Shown in pieces: positions 15,632 through 24,856 of a DNA stretch of 64,000 nt. The notes under the pieces were generated by a model, which saw only the letters and a list, made by a program, of their open reading frames with translations, searched no databases and was not told the DNA's origin. The stretch spans positions 1 to 64,000 of the forward strand of contig JAPPEG010000101.1 in the NCBI GenBank assembly GCA_028875345.1, in the 5' to 3' direction. Each line of letters opens with the position of its first letter. Position 1 is the stretch's first letter. The stretch comes from Gemmatimonadota bacterium. Lineage in GTDB: Bacteria; Latescibacterota; UBA2968; UBA8231. Both the position numbers and the translations under genes were made by a program.

Positions 15632-16417
15632 CTACCCAGCGGCCGAGGCGGCCAAAAGCCCCCCATCCACCGGCAGGGACGCCCCGGTGATGCAGCCGGC
15701 AGCCGGCGAGCAGAGGAAGACCACAGCCCGGCCAATGTCTTCGGGGGTTCCTGGACGACGCAGGGGAACTATGTCGTGGAGTCGTTCTTCGATAATGCCC
15801 AATGCCGGAGGCGGTTCATTGAAGACGTGATCGGTGTCCATGTATCCGGGCATGATGGCGTTGCAGCGGATGCCGTGTTCGCCCAAGTCAACGGCCATGC
15901 TTTCGGTCAGGCGCAAGACGCCGGCTTTGGCGGCCCCGTACGCCGTGTCGGTCTTCCACGCCCGGCGTCCGTGCACCGAAGAGGTGCTGACGATGGCCCC
16001 TCCGTCGCCCTGCGCCACCATGGCGCGCGCCGCTTGCTGCGAGCACAGAAAAAAACCCTTGAGGCCCACGTCGAGATTTTGGTCCCAATTCTCCTCGCTG
16101 AGTTCGAGGAAGGGCTCGCCCTTACCGCCGTAGGGGTTGTTGACCAAGATGTCAATGCGGCCGAACCGTTCGAGAAACGCCGCAAACATCGCCTCGACTT
16201 GGGCGCTATCAGAAATATCGCCTTGAAAAAACTCGGCCTCGCGGCCCATGGCACGGATCAGGTCCAGGGTTTTGCCGGCATCGTCGTCCTCGTGCAGGTC
16301 GTTGATCCCCACGTCGCAGCCAGCCTCGGCTAAAGCTAGGGCAATGCCGCGGCCAATGCGGCGCTTGCCGCCGGTGACGAAGGCTTTCTTTCCGCTTAGC
16401 AAATATCGATCGGACAT
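15632..16417 (-). CDS. SDR-family oxidoreductase
   Basis: 261 aa, start ATG 16417 with AAGGAG 7 nt upstream. Rossmann glycine motif 'TGGKRRIGRG' at ~15-24, 'LVNN' at ~91-94 (followed by PYGG instead of AG), Ser146/147, Tyr160 and Lys164 (YGAAK): a complete catalytic set. The C-terminal 'GASLPVDGG' is typical of classical SDRs. The 'KRR' in the glycine loop favours NADP(H), by family analogy. It sits in the operon between a PhyH-like enzyme and a transporter, so it probably oxidises a sugar- or polyol-derived hydroxyl. Confidence 0.9.
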   Translation of the reverse strand: MSDRYLLSGKKAFVTGGKRRIGRGIALALAEAGCDVGINDLHEDDDAGKTLDLIRAMGREAEFFQGDISDSAQVEAMFAAFLERFGRIDILVNNPYGGKGEPFLELSEENWDQNLDVGLKGFFLCSQQAARAMVAQGDGGAIVSTSSVHGRRAWKTDTAYGAAKAGVLRLTESMAVDLGEHGIRCNAIMPGYMDTDHVFNEPPPALGIIEERLHDIVPLRRPGTPEDIGRAVVFLCSPAAGCITGASLPVDGGLLAASAAG

Positions 16418-16432
16418 GGTGTAGCTCCTTAT

Positions 16433-17167
16433 CTAAACGATCTCGGGGTGTTCGTGAATAGAGGGGGTAGCCATGATGCGCTTTTGGCGTTCGGTTAGCT
16501 CGCCGTACTCTTCGAGGTTGTAAAACTCCTTGGCCCACGTCGAGTACCCGGGACTGTATTTGTAGAGCAACGTGCGGCGCTGGTGCTCGGCGCGCCACGG
16601 CATGGTACCGTGGATGAGAGCCTCGGTAAAGAACAACGCATCCCCGGCCTTGGCCGTCGGTTGAACCACGTAATGCGCGTCGCGCTCAAAGTGCCTGACG
16701 TCTTGGGGCAGGTTGCGGGGGTAATTGGTCTTGTGACTGCCCGGCACACAGGCAAAACCGCCGTCGCCCTCATTGGCATCGGCGAGAAAAAAGGTCACCA
16801 CGCTCAGGCCATTGCGCATTTGGCCGTCGCGGTAGCTGAACCAGTGGTCGGTATCTTGGCTCGGGCCACCGTGGAGACCGCCACGGGTGTCGCCGCGATC
16901 CATGATGATGGCGTAGTCGTGGTCGATGCGGACCTTGGGTCCGATGAGTTCGACCAAGTAGGGCAAGATTTTGGGGTGGTCGATCAGATTTTTGGTAGCC
17001 TGACCCCAGCTACTGACCTTGTTCAGGTCGTTGCGGGGATGATTGTCCCAGCCGTCGATGTACCGGTCCATCAGCGCGTTGAGATCGTCCAGTTCCTGCG
17101 AGCTGAGGACGTCTTTGATGACCAGATAGCCCTCCAAGTCAAAGACAAATTTTTCTTCTTCGGTCAT
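16433..17167 (-). CDS. Phytanoyl-CoA dioxygenase (PhyH)-like protein
   Basis: 244 aa from ATG 17167, which has a strong AAGGAGC; the frame extends further upstream only through the neighbouring gene. It is a non-haem Fe(II)/2-oxoglutarate-type fold. 'GGLHGGPSQD' (H99) replaces the textbook HxD, a variant seen in a clade of PhyH-like proteins that share the following 'YRDGQMRNGL...GDGGF' stretch. The distal ligand is H186 (ALIHGTMPW), and an RR pair ('QRRTLLYKY', ~197) could bind 2-oxoglutarate. Its substrate is unlikely to be phytanoyl-CoA given the operon (GH32-like, SDR, transporter). 13 bp separate it from the GH32-like stop. Confidence 0.85.
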   Translation of the reverse strand: MTEEEKFVFDLEGYLVIKDVLSSQELDDLNALMDRYIDGWDNHPRNDLNKVSSWGQATKNLIDHPKILPYLVELIGPKVRIDHDYAIIMDRGDTRGGLHGGPSQDTDHWFSYRDGQMRNGLSVVTFFLADANEGDGGFACVPGSHKTNYPRNLPQDVRHFERDAHYVVQPTAKAGDALFFTEALIHGTMPWRAEHQRRTLLYKYSPGYSTWAKEFYNLEEYGELTERQKRIMATPSIHEHPEIV

Positions 17168-17180
17168 GGCGTGCTCCTTT

Positions 17181-18725
17181 TTATTCCGCGTAGATGTCCT
17201 GCATCTGATAGGCGTCGAGCGAGACCAGTTCGGCGCTCTGGCCCTGTGCGCGCAGCGAGACCCCAACGCTGTCGGCGCGGTAGGGATAGACTCGTGCGGC
17301 CACGCATTGCTGGCCGTTGGCAAAGACCTCGACAACGCTCTTATCGACAAAAATCCGCAGCTTGAGCGTCTCGCCCGGAGTGAGGATGACCGGAGCGGTT
17401 TCTGGAGCGCGGGAGAGCACGTCGGGCGCAACAGAAGAATACGAGGTGTCGAGCGAGATCAGACTCTGGTGGTGGTCGCTGCCAAAGACGCGGTTGCGGA
17501 AGCCCCGATTTTTAAAAAAGGCAATGCGCGTGTACTCTTCCTTGCCGGGAGCGCGCAGGACATTGAGCTCGACCATGGGCGCGTCTTGCGGATCGATTTC
17601 AGCGACGATTTCCACGGCGTTGCCTTGGACTGAATCGAGGACGAGCTCTTCGTTGGCGGCGAGGGTAGTTTTGCCGACGCGCTGATGGTCCCGCCGGAGC
17701 GACTCGAGGTCGCCGGCCGGCTCCATGGCCAGATCGTCGCCGACGACGGTCAGCCGGCGGGGCAAGGTCATAATCTGGTTCCAATTCTTGGTCGGTTTGC
17801 CGGGGTTCATGTTGAAGATGACCAAGACGCCGCCTTGGCCGTCGGGAGTCGCCGAAGGGGCGTGGACGCCCGAGGGCGAGGCCGCGCCAAAGTTGAATTT
17901 GGCCCCGTAGGTCACGACGAACTTGTCGCGCTCGGTGTCGTAGTCGCCGAGCAGGTACTGACCACCGCTTCTATGGCTGAAGAAAAGGAGGATGTGGCGG
18001 TCGCCGATCGGCCAGAAATAGGGACAGGCCCCGTCGTCGCCGACTAGCGTGTACCCGTCGTCCTCCGCGAAGGGATGGAGGTACTCCCAGTGTTCGAGAT
18101 CGCTCGACCTGAAGAGGAAGTTGGCGCGCACGGGCTTGCCGGCCGGGCCTTCGGGTTTGGTGCCCGCCGACAGCGAGTAGTACGCGTCGCCCTGCTTCCA
18201 GATGCAGGGATCGAAGACTCGGTAGGGCGCGTCGGCGCGAATGGGGATCACGGCCTTGTTGGCGACCTTTTCCCAGTTGAGCAACAGCGGATCCGAAGAA
18301 GTGGCGACCATGTTGCCGACCTCAGTGCCGTGATACATGGCAATGACGCGGTCTTCCTCGACTAGCGCAGCACCCGAAAAACAGCAGCGCTCCGGGTTCG
18401 GATAAATGCAGTACGGCAGGTCGCGCCAGTGGACGAGATCGTCGCTGATGGCGTGGCCCCAGTGCTGGCGGGTATCCTCCGGTGGATAGGCTTGGTAGAA
18501 GAGATGGTAGCGGCCCTGCCAGAAGCACAGTCCGTTGGGGTCGTTGAGATTGGCTTCGGGATTGATGTAGTGGTAGATGGGGCGGTGTGGGTCTCCGGCG
18601 TACGAGCGGCGCGCTTCAAGCAGGCGCTGCATCAGCGGATTGGTGGCCAGTGATTCCTCTTGTTCGGCCAAGGTGTCGGGGAAGGTGTAGTAGGGGACCT
18701 TTGACGTGTAGTCAGGCGCGGACAT
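17181..18725 (-). CDS. GH32-like protein with altered acid/base site
   Basis: 514 aa, start ATG 18725 with GGAGAA upstream; no signal peptide, so cytosolic. The five-bladed propeller starts with 'NLNDPNGLCFW' (~60-70), which gives the GH32 nucleophile D62. The transition-state Asp is in 'RVFDPCIW' (D172), where the usual RDP Arg is Phe. The block that should read 'EC(P/V)D' is 'DGACPYFW' (231-238), so the expected acid/base Glu is Ala233. The C-terminal beta-sandwich (~380-514) includes 'IFVDKSVVEVFANG', diagnostic for GH32. It may act on an unusual substrate, use another acid or only bind. It is the first gene of the 18725-13683 operon. Confidence 0.85.
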   Translation of the reverse strand: MSAPDYTSKVPYYTFPDTLAEQEESLATNPLMQRLLEARRSYAGDPHRPIYHYINPEANLNDPNGLCFWQGRYHLFYQAYPPEDTRQHWGHAISDDLVHWRDLPYCIYPNPERCCFSGAALVEEDRVIAMYHGTEVGNMVATSSDPLLLNWEKVANKAVIPIRADAPYRVFDPCIWKQGDAYYSLSAGTKPEGPAGKPVRANFLFRSSDLEHWEYLHPFAEDDGYTLVGDDGACPYFWPIGDRHILLFFSHRSGGQYLLGDYDTERDKFVVTYGAKFNFGAASPSGVHAPSATPDGQGGVLVIFNMNPGKPTKNWNQIMTLPRRLTVVGDDLAMEPAGDLESLRRDHQRVGKTTLAANEELVLDSVQGNAVEIVAEIDPQDAPMVELNVLRAPGKEEYTRIAFFKNRGFRNRVFGSDHHQSLISLDTSYSSVAPDVLSRAPETAPVILTPGETLKLRIFVDKSVVEVFANGQQCVAARVYPYRADSVGVSLRAQGQSAELVSLDAYQMQDIYAE

Positions 18726-18795
18726 GATCTTAGTTCTCCGTCGTTAAGGGTTGGATGATCGAATTAGGTCTATGCAATGCACAATTTCATGTCGC

Positions 18796-21654
18796 CTAAT
18801 CAAGTCTACTCTCTTGTGGCCTGCAATCCGCCGCTGCGAGATCGACCCGGCCGTTTGGATGCTTGAACCGCGTACTTTTGGAAGCAAGTATACTATCAGC
18901 CACCTCGACCAGACCATTGTAAGCCTCATGGCGACTTTTTCTGTCAAAGCTAGGCACCGGCGCGGATGTAACTTGGGACATTAGCCACTCGGCGAGGAAT
19001 GGTGGATTCTCTGAAACCTTTCCCTTAGTGGTAGCAAATAGTGGGACGAACTCCTCAGTCAACGCCTTCCCTTGGTCGTTCTGCCAGCGTAGCTTAAATG
19101 CGGCAAGTACCCCTCGCTCTCCCACAGTCGATACGACCGAGGCGTACAGACCATCAAATGGTTGTGATTGTGCCAACTCAATCAAATGCTGAAAAAACTT
19201 CGTCTCAAAATCGAGTAATACGACATTATTTTGAAGTCGATGTGCAAGCCGTCGATTCGTTGTAACTCTCACTACCGTTCGTCGACCAAACTCAGGAAAC
19301 TTGCCTTGCATGTCTTTGGGTAGGCGGATTTCCAAAACTTCGCCATCGTATAGAGTTGCTTGCAGGTCAATGTCAGTGATCGGCAACACCTTGCGAATGA
19401 ACAGATCGACGTGTTGCATAGTGAAGCCAATGGTGCCCCCTAAAGCATTCGGGTCGTAACCTGCAACGTAAGTAAAAACTTCATCCTGCAATTTTTTAGC
19501 CTCTTGAGCCCGTTTCAGTGCTTTGTCGATATCTTCTTGTGTGCGTTTAATGTTCATATCCGTTGCCGATCTCAGAATTGAGGATAGATCCATATTTTCC
19601 AAAATTTCGCCTAAAATTTCGGCATCAAGTCTTTCATTGTACTCCTCGCCTACAGGTGCCATGTCCTGTACGATGTTGGTTATCCGTTGAAGCATCAAAT
19701 CAATCGCAGAGTTATCGAAACTGTCGCGAGCGTGTAGATTAAAGACAACGACTTTTTTCTTTTGACCATAGCGGTATAATCGGCCAATACGCTGGACCAA
19801 TCGAGACGGATTCCATGGCAAATCGTAATTTACCATCACGTAACACGACTCATGTAGATTGATGCCCTCGCCGCCAGCTTCCGTTGAAACCATAAATTGT
19901 GCCGACTCGTTGAAGGCACTAATGGCCTCCAGTTTCTCATCCAATCCCATTGAGCCATTTAGCAGCTCGATTTCGCCTACTTCGGGAAACTGATCCTCAA
20001 GTGCTTCCTTAAGGTAGATTTGCGTTCCCCGGTATTCCGTAAAGACCAAGAGTTTCTCGCCTTTCTCAACAAGCGGTGCAACGACTTCATTGAGAAACAT
20101 TTGTAGCTTTTCGTCGTTCTGATACACGGCCTTTGCTGCCTCAAGCAAGCCTTCGATCATTTCCCCTTCGTGAGCGAAAAATTCCTTAGCCCCAGTGCTC
20201 GATATACTCATTGCAAGATCGTCTTGATCATCTCCGCCCTCGGATAGATCGTCTAGCGTCAATTCCCTCTCTAGACCATCCTCTTTGTATTCATTCAACT
20301 CGCCAGATAATTTTTCTAGCCGCAACTGGAGGGAGCGTTCGATGGCTGCAATGCTAGATGAGGCGAGTTTTCGGTATGTTGTCATAACGAAGCCGATGGC
20401 ACGACCGGTACTTCCTCCCTTTTCCCCCGATCTATAACCGTGTCGCAGATACTCGTCTAGTAATTTCTGGAATTTGAGCGTTTCCCTTGATGGCCTTACC
20501 GGGATCCGATGTATATCTTGTCCTTTGAAAATGAACTGACCATCGGCATCAGTAACCTCGCTTTTGCGATTTCTTAAGATCAGGTCACTCACTATTTCTG
20601 GATTGAATCTAAGTGTGTGTATCTGCCGTCTAAGATCAGGCCGTACGAGCTCCAATATCGATATAAACCGGTCTACATAACCTTGATGAGGGGTACCACT
20701 TAAAAGAAAAAAACCATCGGACATCGGCCGTAGCATTTCTGCCAATTTATAGCGATCCGCTCGCTCGCCACTGGCATGCCGAGTGAGCTTGTGACCCTCG
20801 TCGAATACAACGATGTCCCATCCACCAGCCTGCCGAAATACCTCCATGTGATTTTCCCGTTTGGCAAGGTCAATGGAGGCAATTACATGGTCGTAGCGTT
20901 TCCAGTGTTCATGATCGTGAATACTGAAATCACGTCCGTATATCATAAACTCTTGGTCAAACTTGTGCTTGAGTTCGTCTTGCCATTGTCGAGTTAGACC
21001 AGCCGGTGAAACTACCAGCACACGACGTGCTTGCCCTTTGCGCTTGAGAGCTGCAAGAAGCAATCCAACCTCGATGGTTTTGCCTAGTCCGACATCATCG
21101 GCAATTAACCAGTTGTAGTTTCCAGAACTCAGAATCCGATGAACGAGCTGAATCTGATGCGGTAGCGGATCGACGTCTAAACGATCTAGCGAACCAGTCA
21201 GATGGTTCCAGTTTTCGAGTGCGTGTGCCAAGAGACGAAGACGGAATCTTTCGGCGTGGTCTTCGACGCTCGTTTCGGTACGCTCGTAACGCATTTTCAC
21301 TGTCTTGATTCGACGTAGATTCTCGTATGGTAACCAAACCGAACTGCCGTCTTCATCGAATTGCACAAGGCACTGATCGCGTTGGGCTAGTTTGCGTTGG
21401 CCGATGATCGTCCCTCGTCCTAGAGGCTTGCGCGTTGCCGAAATCGGTACATCCTGAACGGCCCATCCTCTTTGGAAACCAGACTCTAAGTCGCCAATGT
21501 CTAGCCACTCTTGCCAAGAGCGGTTAGGTGTCCACCAAGTAACCTTAACCTTTAGAGAGCCTACTTTTCGATCCACTACTTGTCCCAACGGCTCTTTATT
21601 ACCGCGCCGTTGGACCCAACAATCTTCGACCGGAATTAAAACGTCTATTGTCAT
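18796..21654 (-). CDS. SNF2-family helicase (RapA/DrmD-like)
   Basis: 952 aa from ATG 21654, preferred over an in-frame ATG 24 nt upstream because AAAAGGA precedes it and it overlaps the previous stop as ATGA. A ~120-residue N-terminal beta-rich region precedes a full SF2 core: motif I 'DDVGLGKTIE' (~187-196), motif II 'DEGH', motif III 'LSGTPHQG', motif V 'EAGGEGINL' and motif VI 'QRIGRLYRYGQ'. A ~270-residue C-terminal extension follows. Helicases like this occur in RapA-type recycling and in DISARM (DrmD) and similar phage-defence systems. No DISARM drmA/B/C or methylase is adjacent. The gene has clearly lower G+C than flanking metabolism genes. Confidence 0.85.
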   Translation of the reverse strand: MTIDVLIPVEDCWVQRRGNKEPLGQVVDRKVGSLKVKVTWWTPNRSWQEWLDIGDLESGFQRGWAVQDVPISATRKPLGRGTIIGQRKLAQRDQCLVQFDEDGSSVWLPYENLRRIKTVKMRYERTETSVEDHAERFRLRLLAHALENWNHLTGSLDRLDVDPLPHQIQLVHRILSSGNYNWLIADDVGLGKTIEVGLLLAALKRKGQARRVLVVSPAGLTRQWQDELKHKFDQEFMIYGRDFSIHDHEHWKRYDHVIASIDLAKRENHMEVFRQAGGWDIVVFDEGHKLTRHASGERADRYKLAEMLRPMSDGFFLLSGTPHQGYVDRFISILELVRPDLRRQIHTLRFNPEIVSDLILRNRKSEVTDADGQFIFKGQDIHRIPVRPSRETLKFQKLLDEYLRHGYRSGEKGGSTGRAIGFVMTTYRKLASSSIAAIERSLQLRLEKLSGELNEYKEDGLERELTLDDLSEGGDDQDDLAMSISSTGAKEFFAHEGEMIEGLLEAAKAVYQNDEKLQMFLNEVVAPLVEKGEKLLVFTEYRGTQIYLKEALEDQFPEVGEIELLNGSMGLDEKLEAISAFNESAQFMVSTEAGGEGINLHESCYVMVNYDLPWNPSRLVQRIGRLYRYGQKKKVVVFNLHARDSFDNSAIDLMLQRITNIVQDMAPVGEEYNERLDAEILGEILENMDLSSILRSATDMNIKRTQEDIDKALKRAQEAKKLQDEVFTYVAGYDPNALGGTIGFTMQHVDLFIRKVLPITDIDLQATLYDGEVLEIRLPKDMQGKFPEFGRRTVVRVTTNRRLAHRLQNNVVLLDFETKFFQHLIELAQSQPFDGLYASVVSTVGERGVLAAFKLRWQNDQGKALTEEFVPLFATTKGKVSENPPFLAEWLMSQVTSAPVPSFDRKSRHEAYNGLVEVADSILASKSTRFKHPNGRVDLAAADCRPQESRLD

Positions 21655-22871
21655 CGTCGTTTTCCTTTTCCTCGCCATAGGTCTATTTGTGGAACTGAGT
21701 GGGCCGCAGTCGCAGTAGTACGCTCAAACGCATCGGGCCTTTTCTCACATTGCCCCCGCTGACTCAAGCCATAGTCCAAAAGTTCGGTATCGAGATTTTG
21801 TATTTTCACGTCGATATAGGAGGAGAAACTCATGTAGTAATCATGGGAGGACCAAGGCGGCAACCTCAGCCATTCGTCGAGCCAATCGTCATCGATCATC
21901 ATTTCTGGGGGGTAATCCTTCCGCTCCAGACACACGCGATGTGCAACAACCCACGTAAAAGCCGTCGCGCCGTTGGAAAGCCGTCTGACTCTGTACCTCC
22001 GAGAATAACGTCCTTTCCACCAGTCCATTCGCTGTCTCCAGATACTCCGTAACTCCACCATCGCCTTCAGGGTCTCAAAATCCAGTCCATCCGATGCTAT
22101 TCTTTTTATTGCTTGAAAAGTACTTGAATGAGAATAGTCCGGATGGTCAAATAAATCTGTCAAATAGGTCAGAGCTATCTCCTGATCATCGCGGCCCGTC
22201 AGATAGAGTAAACTCGTTATGTCCGCTGCCTTATCACGGGCGCGCCGAATCGACGGCCCTTCTTCTTCAGCTTCAGTCTCCCATAGCTTCTGCTGAGCAT
22301 CCCCATCAAATTCGGGGATGTCGTCGAAGAGGAGGTCTGAATCCTCGTGTGCCGAATCATCAGAATCACTGTATTCAAATCCATCGTCTTCTGTCTCATA
22401 GAGCAGACCAGCATCAAGCCAATCTTGGTCTGACGAAAAACTATCATCATCCGCCGACTCCATTGTCTCAACATCGGCACAGAGCATGTCCTCTGTCGCC
22501 TTTTCAAGGGCATTCCTATCCTCCTTGTCTTCAGACACCATCGGAGTGGTGCTATCCACCGTGGACGCTCGTTCTGTTTCGATTTTGTCTTCGCTTGTGA
22601 GTGTATCTTGTGGCTCATCAGACTCTAACGAGCTCGTTTCGTCAGGTGCAAAATCACGGACACTGCCCTCCGCAGGTACGCTCTTGGGTCCATCCAGCGT
22701 ACTGAGCCCGCTCTCCACGCTTTTTTCTTTCTTTAGCCCTATATTTTCGTCTGATCCCGTCGTGTCTTCGGGATCCCACGGATCGAAGACTTTTTCGTCC
22801 TCTACCTCAGTTCGATGATGATCCGACGCCTCCCAGTATGAATTGGGAGAGGGAATAGGAGGGGACTTCAT
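21651..22871 (-). CDS. Acidic protein of unknown function coupled to the helicase
   Basis: 406 aa from ATG 22871 (a TTG precedes it). Residues 1-~200 are low-complexity, rich in Asp/Glu/Ser with few hydrophobics, probably disordered (DNA-mimic-like in charge). Residues ~205-390 look folded and rich in Trp/Tyr/Arg ('WRQRMDWWKGRYSRRYRVRR', 'WLDEWLRLPPW'). No family is recognised. The last codons carry the helicase ribosome-binding site and the stop overlaps its start (ATGA), so the two proteins are probably made in fixed ratio and may form a complex. Base composition matches the helicase, not the neighbouring operons. Confidence 0.7.
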   Translation of the reverse strand: MKSPPIPSPNSYWEASDHHRTEVEDEKVFDPWDPEDTTGSDENIGLKKEKSVESGLSTLDGPKSVPAEGSVRDFAPDETSSLESDEPQDTLTSEDKIETERASTVDSTTPMVSEDKEDRNALEKATEDMLCADVETMESADDDSFSSDQDWLDAGLLYETEDDGFEYSDSDDSAHEDSDLLFDDIPEFDGDAQQKLWETEAEEEGPSIRRARDKAADITSLLYLTGRDDQEIALTYLTDLFDHPDYSHSSTFQAIKRIASDGLDFETLKAMVELRSIWRQRMDWWKGRYSRRYRVRRLSNGATAFTWVVAHRVCLERKDYPPEMMIDDDWLDEWLRLPPWSSHDYYMSFSSYIDVKIQNLDTELLDYGLSQRGQCEKRPDAFERTTATAAHSVPQIDLWRGKGKRR

Positions 22872-23138
22872 CAATTCAGTAGGTTAGCAGCCAAGGCCGC
22901 TGCCTGTTCCAGGGTAGGGTCGGATACGTTAGGGACCTTTGATATGTAAGCGGATGATGAGATCATGGGATGAGCCTCCAGTTCGATAAATGGTCGTTAG
23001 CGCGGCGAGAAAGTATAGGTCTTACGCGGGCGTCAATCCAGTCTTGAGCAGAAGACAACGCGCCGCTGCCTGTGCAGTACGGTTTGACAATCACCGTGCG
23101 AATACGCTCTATTCCCTTTAATTACATTCCAACAAGTC

Positions 23139-24116
23139 ATGCGCATAGACTGCCAGACCCATATTTTCCCCGTCGAGTACGCGGAAGTTTTGACCCAAAA
23201 CCCCGAGTGGCCGCAAACCGTGCTAGAAGCCGACCAGTTCGTTCTCACCTATAAAGATGCTCAGACATTTGTCATGGGGCGGGAGGCTTACGGAGTCGAG
23301 CGCAAGCTGAGTGCCATGGACGCAGCCAGCATTGACATCAGCGCCCTCAGCGTGAATATGCCCGGGCCGGAAAACCTCGCACCAGAGCTAGCGGTGCCCG
23401 CCGCCCGCGCTGGCAACGACGCTTTGGCCGAAGCTGTGGCACAGCATCCAGGCCGCTTCGTCGGCTTGGCCTGCTTGCCTTGGCAGAACACTGAGGATGC
23501 GCTGGCGGAGTTGGAGCGCGCCGTCGGCACCCTCGGCCACCGAGGGGTGATGCTCTATTCGCACATTGTGGGCGTCGAGGTGGACGACGTGGCGTTGGAT
23601 CCGCTGTATCGGCGCATCGCCGAGTTGGGCGTCCCGGTCGTCCTGCATCCGAGCGTGCCACCTTGGGGCGAGGCCATCAAGCACCACTCCATGATCCCCA
23701 TGGCAGGTTTGATGGTGCATCAGAGTTTTGCCACCTTGCAGTTGATTTTGGGCGGCGTCCTCGAACGCCATCCCCAGCTCAAGGTCGTGCAGCCGCACTG
23801 CGGAGGTGTGTTGCCGTATCTGTGGGGACGCGTCGAGCATCAGACCGAGACCTTGCGCCGAGGCCGGGCGCAGATCAGCCAACCTGTCGGCAGGTACTAT
23901 AAACGAGTTTATTTAGACGTGGTTTCCCCGTGGCCGCCAGCACTGAAGCTCGCTTATGAGTTTGCCGGCAGCGACCGGCTGCTCTTTGCCAGCGACCATC
24001 CGTGGGTGGAGATCGACGTGTTGAGTCGGCTGGTGGAGGACATGGACATTCCCGCCGAGGACAAAGACGCCATCTTCGGGCGTAATGCCTGTGCGTTGTT
24101 CGGAATCGGCGGCTAA
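23139..24116 (+). CDS. ACMSD-type amidohydrolase
   Basis: 325 aa TIM-barrel metal-dependent hydrolase. Metal ligands appear in order: 'DCQTHIFP' (His8, with Gln/Thr where the first His of HxH usually is), 'VVLHPS', 'VQPHCGG' and 'FASDHPW' (Asp). This matches amidohydrolase family 2 (aminocarboxymuconate-semialdehyde decarboxylase-like), which performs decarboxylation or hydrolysis of aromatic or lactone acids. It is first in a plus-strand operon with RraA-like, PhyH, creatininase and desaturase genes. No clear Shine-Dalgarno is visible. The loss of one His of the HxH pair could change the metal site. Confidence 0.85.
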   Translation: MRIDCQTHIFPVEYAEVLTQNPEWPQTVLEADQFVLTYKDAQTFVMGREAYGVERKLSAMDAASIDISALSVNMPGPENLAPELAVPAARAGNDALAEAVAQHPGRFVGLACLPWQNTEDALAELERAVGTLGHRGVMLYSHIVGVEVDDVALDPLYRRIAELGVPVVLHPSVPPWGEAIKHHSMIPMAGLMVHQSFATLQLILGGVLERHPQLKVVQPHCGGVLPYLWGRVEHQTETLRRGRAQISQPVGRYYKRVYLDVVSPWPPALKLAYEFAGSDRLLFASDHPWVEIDVLSRLVEDMDIPAEDKDAIFGRNACALFGIGG

Positions 24117-24147
24117 TCGCGCAATCGCAAAAAGGAGCAAAACTTCT

Positions 24148-24810
24148 ATGGTCAAACCCGAAGTACTAGCAGCCTTTAAGGAATTCGACTCGCCGACGAT
24201 TTTCAACGCCATCGTGTTAAAGTGCGGCCTGCCCAACGAAGAGTACACCGACCACCGGATTCGCTACCTGCTACCGGAATTGGGACCAGTCATCGGCTAT
24301 GCAGTGACCGCGGAAGTAACGACCAACGACCCGGACTCCGTAGCAGTCCCTTGGGACGGGTACTACGAGGCAATCGACGCCACGGAGGGACCCGTGTTCG
24401 CGGTAATGAAGGACGTGGACTCGCGTCCCGGACGCGGAGCCAGTTTTGGCGACGGCATGGCACGGCTGCACCAGCGGCTAGGCGCGGTGGGAGCCGTTGT
24501 CGATGGAACAGTGCGCGACTTGGAGGGGATCCGCCGGGTCGGGCTGCCGATCTTCGCTTGGGGGACGGTGCCAGGGCACGGCGTATTCAACGCGACGCGA
24601 GTCAACGCGCCAATTACCGTAGGGTCGGTGCGGATTCGGCCGGGAGACCTGATCTTTGGCGACGGCGACGGCTGCGTGCGCATCCCGCTGGAGCACGCCG
24701 AGGAAGTGTTGGAATTGGCCGCAGAAGTGCGGGACAAGGAAGCCGAGATTTTTGCGCTGTACGATTCAGACGACTTTTCCCTCGCCAAGTGGCGAGAGTC
24801 GCGCCGGTAG
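24148..24810 (+). CDS. RraA-like / HMG-aldolase-family protein
   Basis: 220 aa from ATG 24148, with AAAAGGAG 11 nt upstream; the longer upstream frame overlaps the previous gene and is unlikely. The core 'GDGMARLHQRLGAVGAVVDGTVRDLEGI' region (~97-124; written here as motif GTVRDL) carries the conserved Arg and Asp of the RraA/4-hydroxy-4-methyl-2-oxoglutarate aldolase fold, and 'GDLIFGDGDG' follows. It more probably acts as a divalent-metal aldolase or decarboxylase in the catabolic operon than as an RNase E inhibitor. It sits 31 bp after the amidohydrolase. Confidence 0.88.
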   Translation: MVKPEVLAAFKEFDSPTIFNAIVLKCGLPNEEYTDHRIRYLLPELGPVIGYAVTAEVTTNDPDSVAVPWDGYYEAIDATEGPVFAVMKDVDSRPGRGASFGDGMARLHQRLGAVGAVVDGTVRDLEGIRRVGLPIFAWGTVPGHGVFNATRVNAPITVGSVRIRPGDLIFGDGDGCVRIPLEHAEEVLELAAEVRDKEAEIFALYDSDDFSLAKWRESRR

Positions 24811-24856
24811 GGGCAACCTTGTAGGTTGCCCTCATCGCCGCCCAAAGGAGGACACT

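Noticed and set aside
18796-21654. Complete DISARM or Zorya system
   Set aside because: Only a helicase of the right type is present; no drmA/B/C, methylase or zorA/B gene is adjacent.
23072-23254. Short plus-strand frame before the amidohydrolase
   Set aside because: It overlaps the amidohydrolase start in another frame and has no initiation signal.
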